DNA of 64,000 bases from Lytechinus pictus. Lineage: Eukaryota > Echinodermata > Echinoidea > Temnopleuroida > Toxopneustidae. The stretch spans positions 26,559,817-26,623,816 of the forward strand of contig NC_087261.1 in the NCBI RefSeq assembly GCF_037042905.1, written 5' to 3'. The translations under genes were made by a program, and so were the position numbers. Of the stretch, positions 1 through 11,934 are shown in pieces. The stretch's first letter is position 1, and each line of letters starts with the position of its first letter. Under the pieces are notes generated by a model, which searched no databases, was not told the origin of the DNA, and saw nothing but the letters and a program-made list of their open reading frames with translations.

Positions 1-395
1 AAGGACATGACCTTATTTTATAAATTTGCCCAAGGTACAAAACTTTTGGCATTGGTTCTATTTTAGACTCGAGAGAGTCGAGAGCCTGTATATATAAGAA
101 GTGTATATTCAATATAGATCCTACCTCTTAGCAGTGGCTCAGGTTATTTTTATTTAATGTAAACATGGTTAACATTCATTTCAATGCATGTAATGTATCT
201 GTAATTTTGTATAGGTTAGTTTAACTTTTATACCTGGATGAGAATCTGCAAAATGATGCATGCACTTATGGTCATCATGTTTAACCATAGGTACCGGGTA
301 GACCTCTACTGTTTTTCTTGTTCTTCAAACTCAACCTGTTTGTGAAAGAAAAGAGAGAACAATAAGTGTCAAGTGATCTCTTTCATGGCCGTATG
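1..395. other. Intergenic, nothing recognised
   Basis: AT-rich sequence with short ORFs only. I see no domain, splice-site pair or long repeat here. Confidence 0.5.
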
Positions 396-693
396 TACAC
401 TGTAAAAAAACCCCTGATTTTACAGAAAAAAACAAGATTTTGCAGAAAGCAATAACAGAATCATTCTGTAAATTCATAAAACAGGAATTTTTCTACAGAA
501 CAGGTCTGTTTAAAAAGGGGAAAATGGTGTTTTATTTAAGGAAATTTGTAAGGTTCCATACACCAAATACCAATTTCCTGTAATTTTACATGATATAATG
601 TAAGATTATGCAATCTGGTAAAATTACAGGTGTTCTCGAGACCCTGCTGCAGGAACTTCTTTTATTTTAAGGATAAATTTTTCTAATAGTGTA
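396..693. repeat. MITE-like repeat, imperfect TIRs
   Basis: The left end reads TACACTGTAAAAAAAC and the right end, reverse-complemented, reads TACACTATTAGAAAAAT, so the two ends match imperfectly. The interior is rich in ATTTTACAG/CTGTAA motifs in both orientations. The left end resembles the TACACTGTAAAAAATG terminus of the element at 8896-9005, suggesting related non-autonomous DNA transposons. No coding potential is visible. Confidence 0.45.
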
Positions 694-2340
694 GGGGGAG
701 GGGTTTGGGTGGGAGCTGAAATGTGAAAACCTTCATAAAAAAAGAATTGCATGAAATCCTTCAATTTTACTTTAGAAAATGCAAAAAAAAACAGCCCTAG
801 ACAATATTGGTTGCTTCGGGCCCTCGCTTTTAGAATTTCAAATTTCTCTAAATCTTTTCACATGTCTGCCCCCCCCAAAAAAAAAAAAAAAATCTGCATC
901 TTTTTATTCTGAATCTTAATTCATTTGATTTTAACAACATAATTTCATAATCTCATGCACTAGGTCTAGATGACTAGATCTATTTGTAAGAAAGTATAGA
1001 TCTAGTCCAACCAGAATCAGTGCTGCGTGACAGCATTCATGTATCTAAATAAGATCTAGATCTATACTATCGATAGACTCTTGATCTATCTAGACCTAGA
1101 ATGTAAAGCTAACCCAGCTAACCCTTCGGTGACTTTACCTAGATGTATATCGATTTAGAAATTTTTGATGTCTAAACTTTTATTCCTGGCTAAACCTTCA
1201 TTGCCATTATTGACCGAGAGTAGATCTAGTCCTTGGTCCACTGACAGTCATACTCGTACATGTAAATGTAGTCGTTTAGGCCCAGACCTACATCTAGGCC
1301 TAAAATTATAGACCTAGATACTAAGCCCTGGGGGTACGTGTCGAGGGTTGGGAAAGTGTAAGTTAGATGACTAGATTTAAATTAGGTAGGCCTAACTTAG
1401 ATCTACGTACAAGCATCGATGGATAGAAGTAAAGTAACATAAACTGATAAAGTAAAATTAAGAAGCAAGACTAGGCTCTGTTAACCATGTTAGAAATTAG
1501 ATCTTGATCTATTGATAATAAGAGTAAGACAAACATGCAGAGCAGCATGTTATTTCTAATACCGAGTCTAACTATATAAATAACAATAAGAATTAAAATG
1601 GGTGGGGGGCTAAATGCAGAAGCCTGAAGTTATGCAAAATAAATTTGATATCTGATTCTGAAACTGACGAGAATCTAGTGAGGATTGACACAATGATGAC
1701 AGCCATATTTTCTTCCACACTCTGCTTCACAGTTTATTCCTGACTGAGTCTCGATCTACTGAAGATAGATGCAGATCTCCCTCTAGATCTAACGTTATAC
1801 AGTGTACAAAAAGAAGTTTCATATTCTTCTTGTTTTAATCAATCGTGGGCTCCCGGCCCGATTTTCTCTCGATGCCCAGCCGGCTAGGAGCCCGTACAAA
1901 ATACATGTGGTTGACACAGCGGCATAACCACTGAAAAGCAACATACAGGCTGCACTGGGCCGGGCGACGATGACAATCTAACTTCAATTTCAAAGACCAA
2001 ATTCTGCTTTTCTTTAACAGAAGAATGATAGCAAACTCTCTAATTAGTTAAAGAAATAACCCAAGATCACAATATACAGTGTGAAATGTGTAAATAGTCC
2101 ACTGAATTAATGTGGTTATATCAATTTATACGTACTCACCGGAGTGTTCGTAGGTCCATTTTTGTGTGGAAAGAAAAGTTTCAGAATGAATAAATTAGAT
2201 GACGTAATGAGGTCAAATGAATAATTAATTCTGTAACACGATACCACTAGTATCGATGACAAATAATCGGGGAAATCGCGTATTAATGACGCTCTTAGCC
2301 AATGAAAAGGCCGGATTATGAATATCTTCATGCTCAAAGT
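694..2340. other. Intergenic, rich in AGATCT/TCTAGA motifs
   Basis: About 1.6 kb without a supportable gene. Between about 960 and 1800 the hexamers AGATCT and TCTAGA and the motif TAGGCCTA recur far more than expected by eye. A short inverted repeat (GGGCTCC at 1847-1853, GGAGCCC at 1887-1893) lies near the right side. I assign no function. Confidence 0.5.
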
Positions 2341-2480
2341 TCTCGCCAGGTTTACTCTGACGCTTGGCGGCGCGAAGCGACGCAAGCCGCGCAGCGGCCT
2401 CGGTGCGTGCGAAGCACGCACGGGGGGAGGGTTCGGGAGGGGGGTGTCCCCCCTCCCGCGCAAAGCGCGATAGCTATCGA
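2341..2480. repeat. GC-rich cluster of five triplet-loop hairpins
   Basis: A GC- and CpG-rich island in AT-rich DNA. It holds five successive perfect inverted repeats, each with a 3-nt loop: CGC-GAA-GCG (2371-2379), GCCGC-GCA-GCGGC (2386-2398), GTGCGTGC-GAA-GCACGCAC (2403-2421), an 11-bp arm pair around TGT (2434-2458), and CGCGC-AAA-GCGCG (2457-2469). A GATAGCTATC palindrome follows. ORFs across the island are low-complexity on both strands and look non-coding. The pattern suggests a small hairpin-cluster mobile repeat, but I do not recognise the family. Confidence 0.6.
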
Positions 2481-2834
2481 AAATATCAATATCGACGAGC
2501 TTAGATTGCTGCTAAATGCACCACATTTTATGTCTATTTAATGCTTCTCCGGCCACACAGCCGTAACGCTTGCGCGAATTGCAATTGAAGCAGAAAGGCA
2601 ATTACTGATAACTTAAAAATTGAAATTAATCTCATTTTATACTTACAGTTATAGATTATTTACATCGATAAATTAACTCCATACTTTCCAATGTTCAGAT
2701 CGATATCGCTACATCCTGTGAATGCGTGTTGTTTCTTATGACAATGCCCGACTTCATCTACGGACCGCATGCGTAGCCCTTTGAGCTTGCGCTGCGTCAC
2801 GCCCTTACTAAATCCATAGATTGTTCCGACTTTA

Positions 2835-2988
2835 TACCTCGGTCACATGTCTACGGCGGCCGTACGGCGAGTCGAAAACAGCCGTTTTAACATTTTTTGT
2901 ACCAGCTGAATATAGGTGGTTTGAATAAAAATTAATAAAACGGCTGTTTTCGACTCGACTCGCTGTAGAGCAAATGTGACCGAGGTAT
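2835..2988. mobile_element. MITE, TACCTYGGTCACA family, copy 1
   Basis: The ends read TACCTCGGTCACATGT and, reverse-complemented at the right, TACCTCGGTCACATTTG. Subterminal blocks CTACGGCGGCCGTACGGCGA and its relatives also pair, so the whole element folds back. A second copy of the same family lies at 59093-59256. Non-coding and non-autonomous; a TA-like target duplication is possible but not certain. Confidence 0.75.
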
Positions 2989-3032
2989 TATTTGGAAGCC
3001 TCGGAAGTTTTCTTCCGAGGCTTCCAAATAAT
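2987..3032. repeat. Perfect 21-bp-arm hairpin, 4-nt loop
   Basis: Arms 2987-3007 and 3012-3032 are exact reverse complements around a TTTT loop (core TGGAAGCCTCGGAAG). The hairpin abuts the right terminus of the MITE at 2835-2988, sharing one or two bases. It could be the remains of another foldback element into which the MITE inserted, or a local inverted duplication. Confidence 0.7.
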
Positions 3033-5658
3033 GGGCATCGGTATTCATGAGACGGGGTCCCCAACTTATATAATTTGCATGGTTTTTTGTTTGGTTTATT
3101 CGAAACTCACTGAAACTATAACTCTCATAAGACTTCTGTTGATGATGTTTATACTAATAATTTCCAATCGAGATTCTTTTATCACTGTCAGTTATTGCTG
3201 TGTTCATTTGTATTGTTCGTTACTCACCTATAAAATAATGAATGTGCTGTGCTTCATCACGAGCGTGAGAAATATTTTTAGTCATTCATAATACTCTAAT
3301 ATTACAAATTTGTTGTTCTTAACTGCGATTTAAAATGTTTTGAAAGTATAGGTTAATTGACAGGAAATAAGATTTCTATTTTTACATAATACATTATATG
3401 TAGGCCTACAAATACAGCGTGTGTGAAGGAGAGGAAGAGGGGTGGGGTTGTAGGATGGTCGAAGGGAGACAGCGATAGGGGAGGGGTCGTGGCGTGGACA
3501 ATGACAATGGGATGTTGAGATCGTGTGTGTGGGATTGGTGAAGAAGTCAATATTCAAAGCGAATACATTTTTATAGACGTGTCTATACTTCTACCGATGA
3601 TGACGGCCGATTAATCTTTCTTTACATGTATCTTTTGGTGAATTTAAAAAATATTTTCTTCAACCATGAGTGGGATGATCGAGGTACGTGATTCAATAAA
3701 TTGCATCACAATATCACTATAGGTGTAGTTGAAAATCACGAACAGTTTATTAAAAATGAATAAAAGAGAAAGATCTTCTTAATTTTATAGCCCCCATCCA
3801 GCGTAAACACCATGAAGAGTTTTTGTGGTCACGAAATCAGCTGATTCGCACTCAAACAACAGGTTAACAGGTCACACATGTGGGACACATTCCAAGGGCG
3901 GGAATTCGGGGAAACCCGTTTTCAAGCACAATGATTGGCTCAACCCAGAAAGTGAATACTAATTAGATCACGTGCCATCGGCTTTAGGGCGTCTCGTTCA
4001 CATTCCAACTCATTTCATAAATATCATCCACTCGCAGTATAATTAGGCTAACGACGTTGTCAAGATATAACTCATATATTAAAAGCACAATTCCGATATA
4101 AAACATAAAGACATAAGTGAACTTGAAAAATTCATCCAACGATATTCAAATTATACTAGCAACTCATTGTGGGCGTGAAAAAACGATATACATATCCGAT
4201 ATCCTCTAAAACGTTCACACATATCAACTTCAATAATTCGTACTTGAAACGAATATCTGTGAAAGAATTGCCAATTCCACTTTGTTGAATGTGTACTTCT
4301 ATCGAAATCTATCGAATCACGTACCCCTCCCGACCCAAGGTGGATTTTCCAATCGCCATAAAGATTATGAAGCCACAATCACAGTAGACACATCCATAAA
4401 TGAATATCAATTTCATTCGCTATGAACAATCCCTCCCCACAAAGTCACAAACATCCCATCATTTTCATCTACATTGCCCACGGCCACCCCCCATTATTCT
4501 CTATTTTTCCTTTACACAAATTAATTTCAAATTATATTTTATTTTAAATCGTAGTTAAGCAATTGTACAACAAATTCATAAAGCATTCACTGTGATGACT
4601 AAAAACATTTCTCAGGCCCGTGACAGGTGCGCTCATTATTTAATTGGCAGGCAAAGAGTATATAATAAAGAACAATACAAATGAAAATACACTGTACGTA
4701 TAACTCACATTCAAAAATGAGTCGTAATGATAAAAAATGTGAATAATATTAATAAATATTATTAATTATGAAAATTTTAACAGATTGAATGAATATATGA
4801 AAAAAATCCAATTAAATTAGTTTTGGATCCCATCTAATTTTGGAAGACTATCGCGGATCCCCGGATCAAGGATTTTGATGCCATGTGCGATTTGTATTAT
4901 GAATGTGACCGTTGTGAGCGCAAGTGCAGTGGCACAGAACTTGGTAGACACGCCGTCGCGAAATTAATCAACAGTTTCAAAAGATCGATGTAGAGATCAA
5001 GACTTTGGAAATAACGGCGTAAAATCGGAATTTAAATGTGAATAAATCATTTTGATGTAAGTAAATGAGTTGGACATTATATCAATCCATTCCATTGGCT
5101 TTGTCATTATTAATGTGATCTTTGAATAGTTTTCTCAATTCGCTCCACGGCAGTGTCATCAGAAATGCATTCAATGAATTCATGTAGATGTAGCTATAAA
5201 GGCTGGGGCCTGGGACGAGATAAAACTATATTTCGATCGAATTTTGATAGTAATTTTGACACACTTTATTTTTGACATAATAAGTGACAATATCAACTGA
5301 AATTCGTAATAATCTAAATTACATTGCCCAGGCCAGTAACCCACGATACCCCTCTCCCCTCACTTGTTTTTGAGCGTATTTACTACGATTTTAAAGACGT
5401 AAATAATGTGAGCAATGCGATACGCAAATGCGAAGTAAACATCTTCGCGCTTCCCACAAAAGAGATTGGGCCTCGAGTCGAGGTCGTATCGTGTATAGCG
5501 CACTAGTAGTAGTGAGTGAGTCAAAGAAATCCCGGGAAGAAATCGTGGACGAAATAATCGACAAGTTTATTTTAGGATCTGAAAAGCAGATTATTTTTTA
5601 AATATATTATTCAGTTTTTGTGTAGATCTAGGCCTGCTTTACAGTTGTCGGGGAAGTT
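3033..5658. other. Intergenic, no gene recognised
   Basis: About 2.6 kb of AT-rich DNA. Short ORFs in it (for example minus 4151-4378 and plus 5324-5506) lack recognisable domains, codon pattern or paired splice signals. Confidence 0.45.
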
Positions 5659-5715
5659 CACGGTTGGCGGATTTGCCCTGAAAATTTTCAGGGTTGGCGG
5701 CGCCCGCCAACCGTG
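5659..5715. repeat. Nested inverted repeats, GGTTGGCGG motif
   Basis: CACGGTTGGCGG at 5659-5670 is the exact reverse complement of CCGCCAACCGTG at 5704-5715. Between them lies the palindrome CCCTGAAAATTTTCAGGG (5676-5693), and GGTTGGCGG also pairs at close range with CCGCCAACC. This gives a compact cruciform-capable block, perhaps a remnant of a small foldback element. Confidence 0.55.
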
Positions 5716-5862
5716 ACGCGTGGTAGCGAGAATGTTGTTCATGCTCATGAATGTCAATGAGGGCTTATTTTTGTCTTCAAATGATCGCGGTAGGCGGAGC
5801 CTAATCTCATTTGTTTTGTGCTGAACGCGCACGCAGCTTTCGGTCTAGTAATATATTATAAG

Positions 5863-6263
5863 GTCTTTGTTTGAAACCGACCACCTTGCGCGCGTTAAAA
5901 CTATTGCGTATTACAAACGATACGCGCGGGAGAGTAGGCGCAGTGTCCATAAAAACGGTAAGAATCGATTTTACGAGAAAAAAGAAGCAACAAAAAGTAA
6001 AAAGTTAGTAGAATTAATCAAAATTGTATTGACCAAACCCAAAACCCGCTGAAAAAACCAAGAAATCCGATAGGAAACGGCTTTAGAACAAATATCCGTC
6101 GTCAATCGTCGAATCATGCGCCGGAGCTCGCAGTGGAAGTAGTGAAGCGATCATTTAGCATGTTGACGTCATAGAACTGATTTGAAAGAGTAAAAATATT
6201 TCGCCACCGCGACAAGAATCGGCCGTAAACTTAGTGTACCGCGGGTGGTCGGTTTCAAAAGAC
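5863..6263. mobile_element. Candidate TIR element, about 400 bp
   Basis: TTTGAAACCGACCACC near the left end (from about 5869) is the exact reverse complement of GGTGGTCGGTTTCAAA at 6244-6259. The interior does not fold back and has no convincing ORF. Flanking target duplications are not evident, so this is only a candidate non-autonomous DNA transposon. Confidence 0.35.
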
Positions 6264-7323
6264 GGGTGCAAATGAGCAAATGGAAAATCGTCGCATTCGT
6301 TGATCGTCGATATATAAGCGGATTGAATCGGAGTCGCCGAGCGAAACATGGGATTCTGATCTGCTCAATTTTTTGCACAAATGAGACGAAAACTGGGTAA
6401 AATTGATGAATATTTTCGCAGATACGATGCTTAGAAGATTAGGTGGTCGATAAGGGGTAGTTCCAACCATACTAGTAACTTTAGAGGAAATACAATCAAG
6501 AAAAATTCACTAGGCCTATTGCTATTCCAAATATTATGAAAATTATGAATATGATAAAATTATTTTATATTTACCAACCATTTTCTTTGCAACGCACTTG
6601 CCGCATATACCCCTCCACGAAAAACAATTATTTTTGTGCGCGACAAATTACATCATGATTCCGGACGCGCGCCGGACGGGTAAAGATATCCTTGATTATG
6701 ATGATGTAAGAGCAAATTTGTGTGATTTTTTTCTTCTTATATCATATCATGAGTAAATTCTAAGTATTATTTGCTTTTTTTATATCGAATCTGAGCAGAT
6801 GTTGGTAATAAATTCGTGTTTGATAACTTATTTTATTTTGTCTTGTTAGCTGCATGGCATGTTCCATGACTTTCCAATAATAATATGCTCGCGTTCGTAT
6901 CGTGACGCTCATCAAGTTCTATCGATGCGCTGCTGATCGACGGCTCTACTCACGGTAAACCTCGCGCACGGGTACCTTGAGAACTAGTCATCGACGATCA
7001 CCCACAAAAGGCACAATACACCACACCTCATCATTCGATCGAAGGAGTGGATGAGATTGAAATTCTGCAAATCAGGCCCATATTTCCGTTAAAAAATATA
7101 TCAATAGTTAATACAAAACTATGTTATATGATATTTTAAGCATTTTCTGTCATTTTTAGAGATAATTAGGTAACAGTTGGATTTTTCGCCTTGTTTTTGC
7201 AATCTTGTTCTATGTATTGCTCTGTGAAATTGAATTGCGGAAGTCTTACGGCACATTTGTTTTAGAACGCAGTAATATGCGCGTCCGGAATTATAATAGT
7301 GTCCGGTAATACAATACGTGACT
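6264..7323. other. Intergenic, no gene recognised
   Basis: About 1 kb of AT-rich DNA with scattered CpG-containing short segments. I see no domain-bearing ORF or clear repeat. Confidence 0.45.
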
Positions 7324-7469
7324 ATACCTCAGGCGAAGTTCGTGCAGGCTCCACTCCACTTCACTACCGCTACCATTACTAACAAGTACCATGGTCCGCT
7401 ACACTACCATGAGTGTAGTGTTACGGTAGTGAAATGGAGTGGAGCCTGCACGAACATCGCTCGAGGTAT
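7324..7469. mobile_element. Foldback MITE, about 46-bp arms
   Basis: The left arm starts ATACCTCAGGCGAAGTTCG and runs through GGCTCCACTCCACTTCACTA. The right arm, reverse-complemented, starts ATACCTCGAGCGATGTTCG and runs through GGCTCCACTCCATTTCACTA. Arms of about 46 bp with few mismatches flank a short spacer. ORFs across it are by-products of the inverted repeat. Confidence 0.75.
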
Positions 7470-7569
7470 GGGGACCGGGACGTCGCCACAAACATTTCGG
7501 TTCGGGCTGCCGCAGTGACATGGCCTGGGCATGCATGGCACACGCACGTACCATGCACGTTACACGCCC

Positions 7570-7591
7570 GGGGGGGGGGGGGGGGGGGGGG
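7570..7591. repeat. Poly-G tract, 22 bases
   Basis: An uninterrupted run of 22 G residues follows a CpG-containing segment. Such runs are length-unstable and can form quadruplex structures; the true length in the genome may differ from the assembly. Confidence 0.8.
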
Positions 7592-8895
7592 TCACTCTCC
7601 ACATGGACTGCTACCCACCCGTGTCCGACAACCTCAGAAATGCACCCTAAACGGCGTAACCCATGGGCTTGGCATGAGAAAAGCCACCCTAACTTAAGGC
7701 TAAGTGGCGTTAACAGGGAAAATCCCCTAATCCGATACCCTAACTAAGTGGCGTAAACATATCGAAATCGATTAATTTGATACCATACTGATTATCCAAC
7801 AGGTATAAATTCCCGGCATTTTTAAAAAGTTATTGCAAGTAAAGCCAGCATAATTTACTCTCAATCACACCTCTCTCTTAGCCACTTTGAATAGCCACTT
7901 TTTAGCCTAAATTAATGAATGCAAGTGAAAAATGTTGCTTGCCTTGACTGATGCATCACTTACCATTTGTTTACCAATTTTGAAAAAAAGTTAAAACAAA
8001 AATGTTTAAAACTCTAAACAGACGGCCACCACCATTCTGTCTAGTAGAGCCGAGTATGAAGAAAGGGAAGGGCGAAGAGAAAAACGATTATTTTCAGGGC
8101 GGGTTCTACAACATAAAACAGGGCCTGTTAAATCATGGACGTAGTACGTCCATGATTAGTTACGGGGTTAAATAGAAGCCTAGTATAGTAAACCATAAAA
8201 CAAAGATAACGTTGATAGGACCATGAGGACACGCAGTATTGAGATGAAAGTAGGTGCAATGCAACGAAATTCAACACTTGTCTACTCTTCGTTTGTCTAG
8301 ATTGAACTTGCGAGGTCAAAAGGTGAGCTGAGAAACCTGTAAGTACGTACGTGTAGTCTACATCGTGTAGACCGTGATAGTGTGAATGTGACCAACGCAT
8401 CAAGTTGCAAATTTCGAACAAACAGAGTAGAGGCGTCATGAGCCAAAAAAATGAGGGGGCAGACATGACGTCTGGGACAAGATTTCTTGGAAACTCTTAT
8501 TTTTGCAGCAAAGAAAGCCAAGGAGCTTGCATCGAGATATGGAAAAATGAGAAGTTGAGTATTGCGAGGTGCTACGGTCTTTGGTAGAACCGCTCTACGT
8601 ATGCAGAGTTGTGATTTTCAGGGCCGACTCCCGGGGCCAACCAGCATGTAAGAGTTTTACAACAGAACTTTACAAGACACGCCATGGGACAAAGTGCAAC
8701 AACGTATGTGAGAGAAGACTAAGCAAACTTGAAAGCAACGACCAAGGGGATTGTGTACTAGTGATTTACGTCTGCTTTGAAATGTGTACATTTCCAGAGA
8801 AGAACACACTCTCATACGACCAGTCCATGGGTCGCCGAGTTTTTATGCAGTACATGCAGTATGGGAGGGAAGGGGGTTGCCTATAATCATGGCCC
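7592..8895. other. Intergenic, no gene recognised
   Basis: Contains a short palindromic GGACGTAGTACGTCC motif near 8137-8151 and ORFs of about 100 codons (minus 8128-8466, plus 8569-8886) without recognisable domains. I do not annotate a gene. Confidence 0.4.
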
Positions 8896-9005
8896 TACAC
8901 TGTAAAAAATGAAGTGCTAATTTAGCACTCCCAGTGCTTGTATAGTGACTGCACTACCAGTGTTGATTTACTAGTTCAAATTTGAACTTCATTTTTTACA
9001 GTGTA
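8896..9005. mobile_element. MITE with perfect 20-bp TIRs
   Basis: TACACTGTAAAAAATGAAGT at the left end is the exact reverse complement of the last 20 bases. Total length is 110 bp. The terminal TA may be the target duplication, leaving CACTGTAAAAA as terminus. No coding content. Confidence 0.8.
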
Positions 9006-10959
9006 TTATTAAAGTCCATGCTATAGTCAAACCATTAGCATGATCAGTGGATGGATGACTGAAAGAATGGATGAATAGTCATATCTGAATGGATCATCCA
9101 ATTGATGTATTATCCCAAGAATGGATGGCCAAAGACAAATGGATACCAATGATGAAGTAATAGATAGGGGCACCCCACGGGAGACCAACTGTTGCTACCC
9201 CTTAATAGACAATAAACAAGTTTAAAAAATTGATGGAAAGATAAACTTGTAGTGACTTGACTATATCTTTTTATATATCTACATCTATATATTCTTTCCT
9301 TGTATATGTTTTCATTTATATTTCAATATTCTGTACATGTATATAAATTCTTTCTTTTATTTCCAATTTCATGTCTATATTCTAACTTGTTTATGCCATG
9401 TGCAATGTACTACTATACTGTACTAGCACAGAACAAGGCAACTCATTTCCTGCCCAAATCTACTTGGCAAACACATTCTTATATTGAGAAACAACCTTTC
9501 TTTTGTTCCTAGACTTGGACTTGGAGCAAACATCCTTTCATTGTTCCTTGTTTATTGCAATGAACTTGCAGGTATACAACATCACTACAGAGATGCTTGC
9601 ATGTTTGCTTTTCTCACAGCCTACCTCTCTCTTCTTTGTTCTTTTCAACTGTGTTTTGCCACCCTTTTTGGTGCTTATTTCTTTGTCTCGTCTTTTCTGA
9701 TGTTGGTAAAAACAACTTGTTTTCTACACCACATCATCACTCTACTCTCTGCCTTCGTCCTGACCACTCATGCTGACCATCTCATCCAGCTGCTAGTGAG
9801 GATCCACTCAAATCTTGTGGAAGATCAATTTATACCTATTTCTCTACATTTTCCATTCTTCTTACCGTCACTTCCACTTGGAAAAGGTACGTGGAATATA
9901 CCACCCGACGCCAGCATGACCAGTATGGGACTAGATAATCCCGTCCGACACACTAGGGATCAGCCCCGTCTGCGCACGCTAAAATTTATCAATCTGCGGC
10001 TCGCGTGCTAAGAATGAACTTGATTTTTTCTCTTCATTACAAAACTCATCATGAAAAATGTTATATAATATGGATTACTACACTTCTAAAATGTATTGTT
10101 ATGTATCATTTACACAACAATATGAGATGATAACCCTCCTTTGGGCGAACAGTTGGTATAGTAGTTCGAATCTAACGATTTTCTTTTAGAAATATAACAA
10201 AAAATAACCTGATTTTGAAGGCCTACTATTTCCTCATAAGGCCGAGAAACAGTAATCTATCAACGTAATCAGTTCGGGAAAATTCTAGTAAATGTAATAA
10301 GATGTTTTTTAAAACAATGAAAAATTATGAAGATATTGAAAATAAGGATTTTGAAATGCTATATAAAATTAATGCTATATTTTCATAAATTTTGGCACTT
10401 TGTATCACTCGTCAAAATGACTGATAATTCGTATTATAACCGACACTTGCCTTTAAATTCGGTATGAATTTGTACTCCGATAGTCAATGTAAATGCTAAA
10501 CATTTCATAGCCTTACTAAATTTTAAGGATTCCATTAGTTTTTAGGATTTTAATATAGCAGACATTTTGGAGAGTGAGCAAGAGGATGCTCGTAAGCTAC
10601 GCTAACAAGATTGCTAGGCGACCGGGATCCGCTGAGTTGATACATAGCCTATAGGCGGTTCACGTACGTGGGCATACATTGCGGCGTGGCAGCCGGCCCG
10701 ACTGGCAAGAAGTGACGACGGCGCGGCCGCTGGGCTACTGCATAATTCATTGCCAAGAATGCCAAAGGCTAAAGCGGTAGGTAGACACGCTGAACTTTCT
10801 TCTTCTTCCTTTGGGGCCGATTGCGCGAAAGGGGCTTTCTAACTACCGTCTTTCGTGTCGCCCAGCTGTGTGATACTTGGTACTTGGTATGATGTTCCTC
10901 CGAAATACTCCAAGAAGAGTTTTAACTGGAGGTGTGCCGGAGAGTGTGGTCTAGTTTTT
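9006..10959. other. Intergenic; one unassigned hydrophobic ORF
   Basis: Holds a 175-codon plus-strand ORF (9484-10011) rich in Leu, Phe and Ser. I see no conserved motif, splice context or homology cue, and its pyrimidine-rich composition would produce hydrophobic residues by chance, so I do not call it a gene. The rest is AT-rich. Confidence 0.4.
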
Positions 10960-11896
10960 GTCTCACCTGCATAGCAGAGTGAGACTATAGGCGCCGCTTT
11001 TCCGACGGCGACGGCGACGGCGGCGGCGACGTCAACACCAAATCTTAACCTGAGGTTAAGTTTTTGAAATGACAGCATAACTTAGAAAGTATATGGACCT
11101 AGTTCATGAAACTTGGCCATAAGGTTAATCAAGTATTACTGAACATCCTGCCTGAGTTTCATGTCACATGACCGAGGTCAAAGGTCATTTAGGGTCAATG
11201 AACTTAGACCATGTTGGGGGAATCAACATCAAAATCTTAACCTAAGGTTAAGTTTTTGAAATGTCATCATAACTTAGAAAATATATGGACCTAGTTCATG
11301 AAACTTATACATAAGGTTAATCAAGTATCACTGAACATCCTGCATGAGTTTCACGTCACATGACCAAGGTCAAAGGTCATTTAGGGTCAATGAACTTTGG
11401 CCGAATTGGGGGTATCTGTTGAATTACCATCATAACTTTGAAAGGTTATGGATCTGATTCATGAAACTTGGACATAATAGTAATCAAGTATTACTGAACA
11501 TCCTGTGCAAGTTTCAGGTCACATGATCAAGGTCAAAGGTCATTTAGGGTCAATGAACTTTGGCCAAATTGGGGTATTTGTTGAATTACAGCCATAAATT
11601 TGAAAGTGTGTTGGTCTAGTTCATAAAACTTGGACATAATAGTAATCAAGTATCACTGAACATCCTGTGCGAGTTTCAGGTCACATGATCAAGGTCAAAG
11701 GTCATGTAAGGTCAAAGAACTTTGGCCACGTTGGGGGTATTTGTTGAATTGCCATCATATCTCTATAAGTGTATTGGTCTAGTTCATAAAACGTGGAAAT
11801 AAGAGTAACCAAGTATCACTGAACATCTTGTGCGAGTTATAGTAGTTTTCAAAATCAGCACTGCTGCTATATTGAATCGCGTGATGCAGGTGAGAC
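10960..11896. mobile_element. TIR element with internal tandem repeats
   Basis: GTCTCACCTGCAT at 10960-10972 is the exact inverted complement of ATGCAGGTGAGAC at 11884-11896. After a CGACGGCGACGG-type GC-rich left segment come about five diverged direct repeats of roughly 165-190 bp. Each carries 'gttcatgaaacttgg', 'cacatgaccaaggtcaaagg' and 'gggtcaatgaac' blocks. Related fragments lie at 13743-13905 and 14359-14560. Non-coding; best read as a non-autonomous DNA transposon that carries a satellite-like core. Confidence 0.7.
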
Positions 11897-11934
11897 CGCC
11901 AGAGGCATTCCACTTGTTGTAAATTATTGGGTCT

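Noticed and set aside
2116..2541. Arg/Pro-rich ORFs on both strands
   Set aside because: They cover the GC-rich hairpin cluster and have low-complexity composition.
7439..7747. 102-codon and 87-codon ORFs with a polyglycine run
   Set aside because: They start inside a foldback MITE and read through a 22-base poly-G tract; not credible coding sequence.
9484..10011. 175-codon hydrophobic plus-strand ORF
   Set aside because: No domain or splice context; pyrimidine-rich DNA gives Leu/Phe/Ser by chance.
10150..10190. tRNA-like B-box (agttcgaatc)
   Set aside because: No matching A-box at the right distance and no cloverleaf arms.
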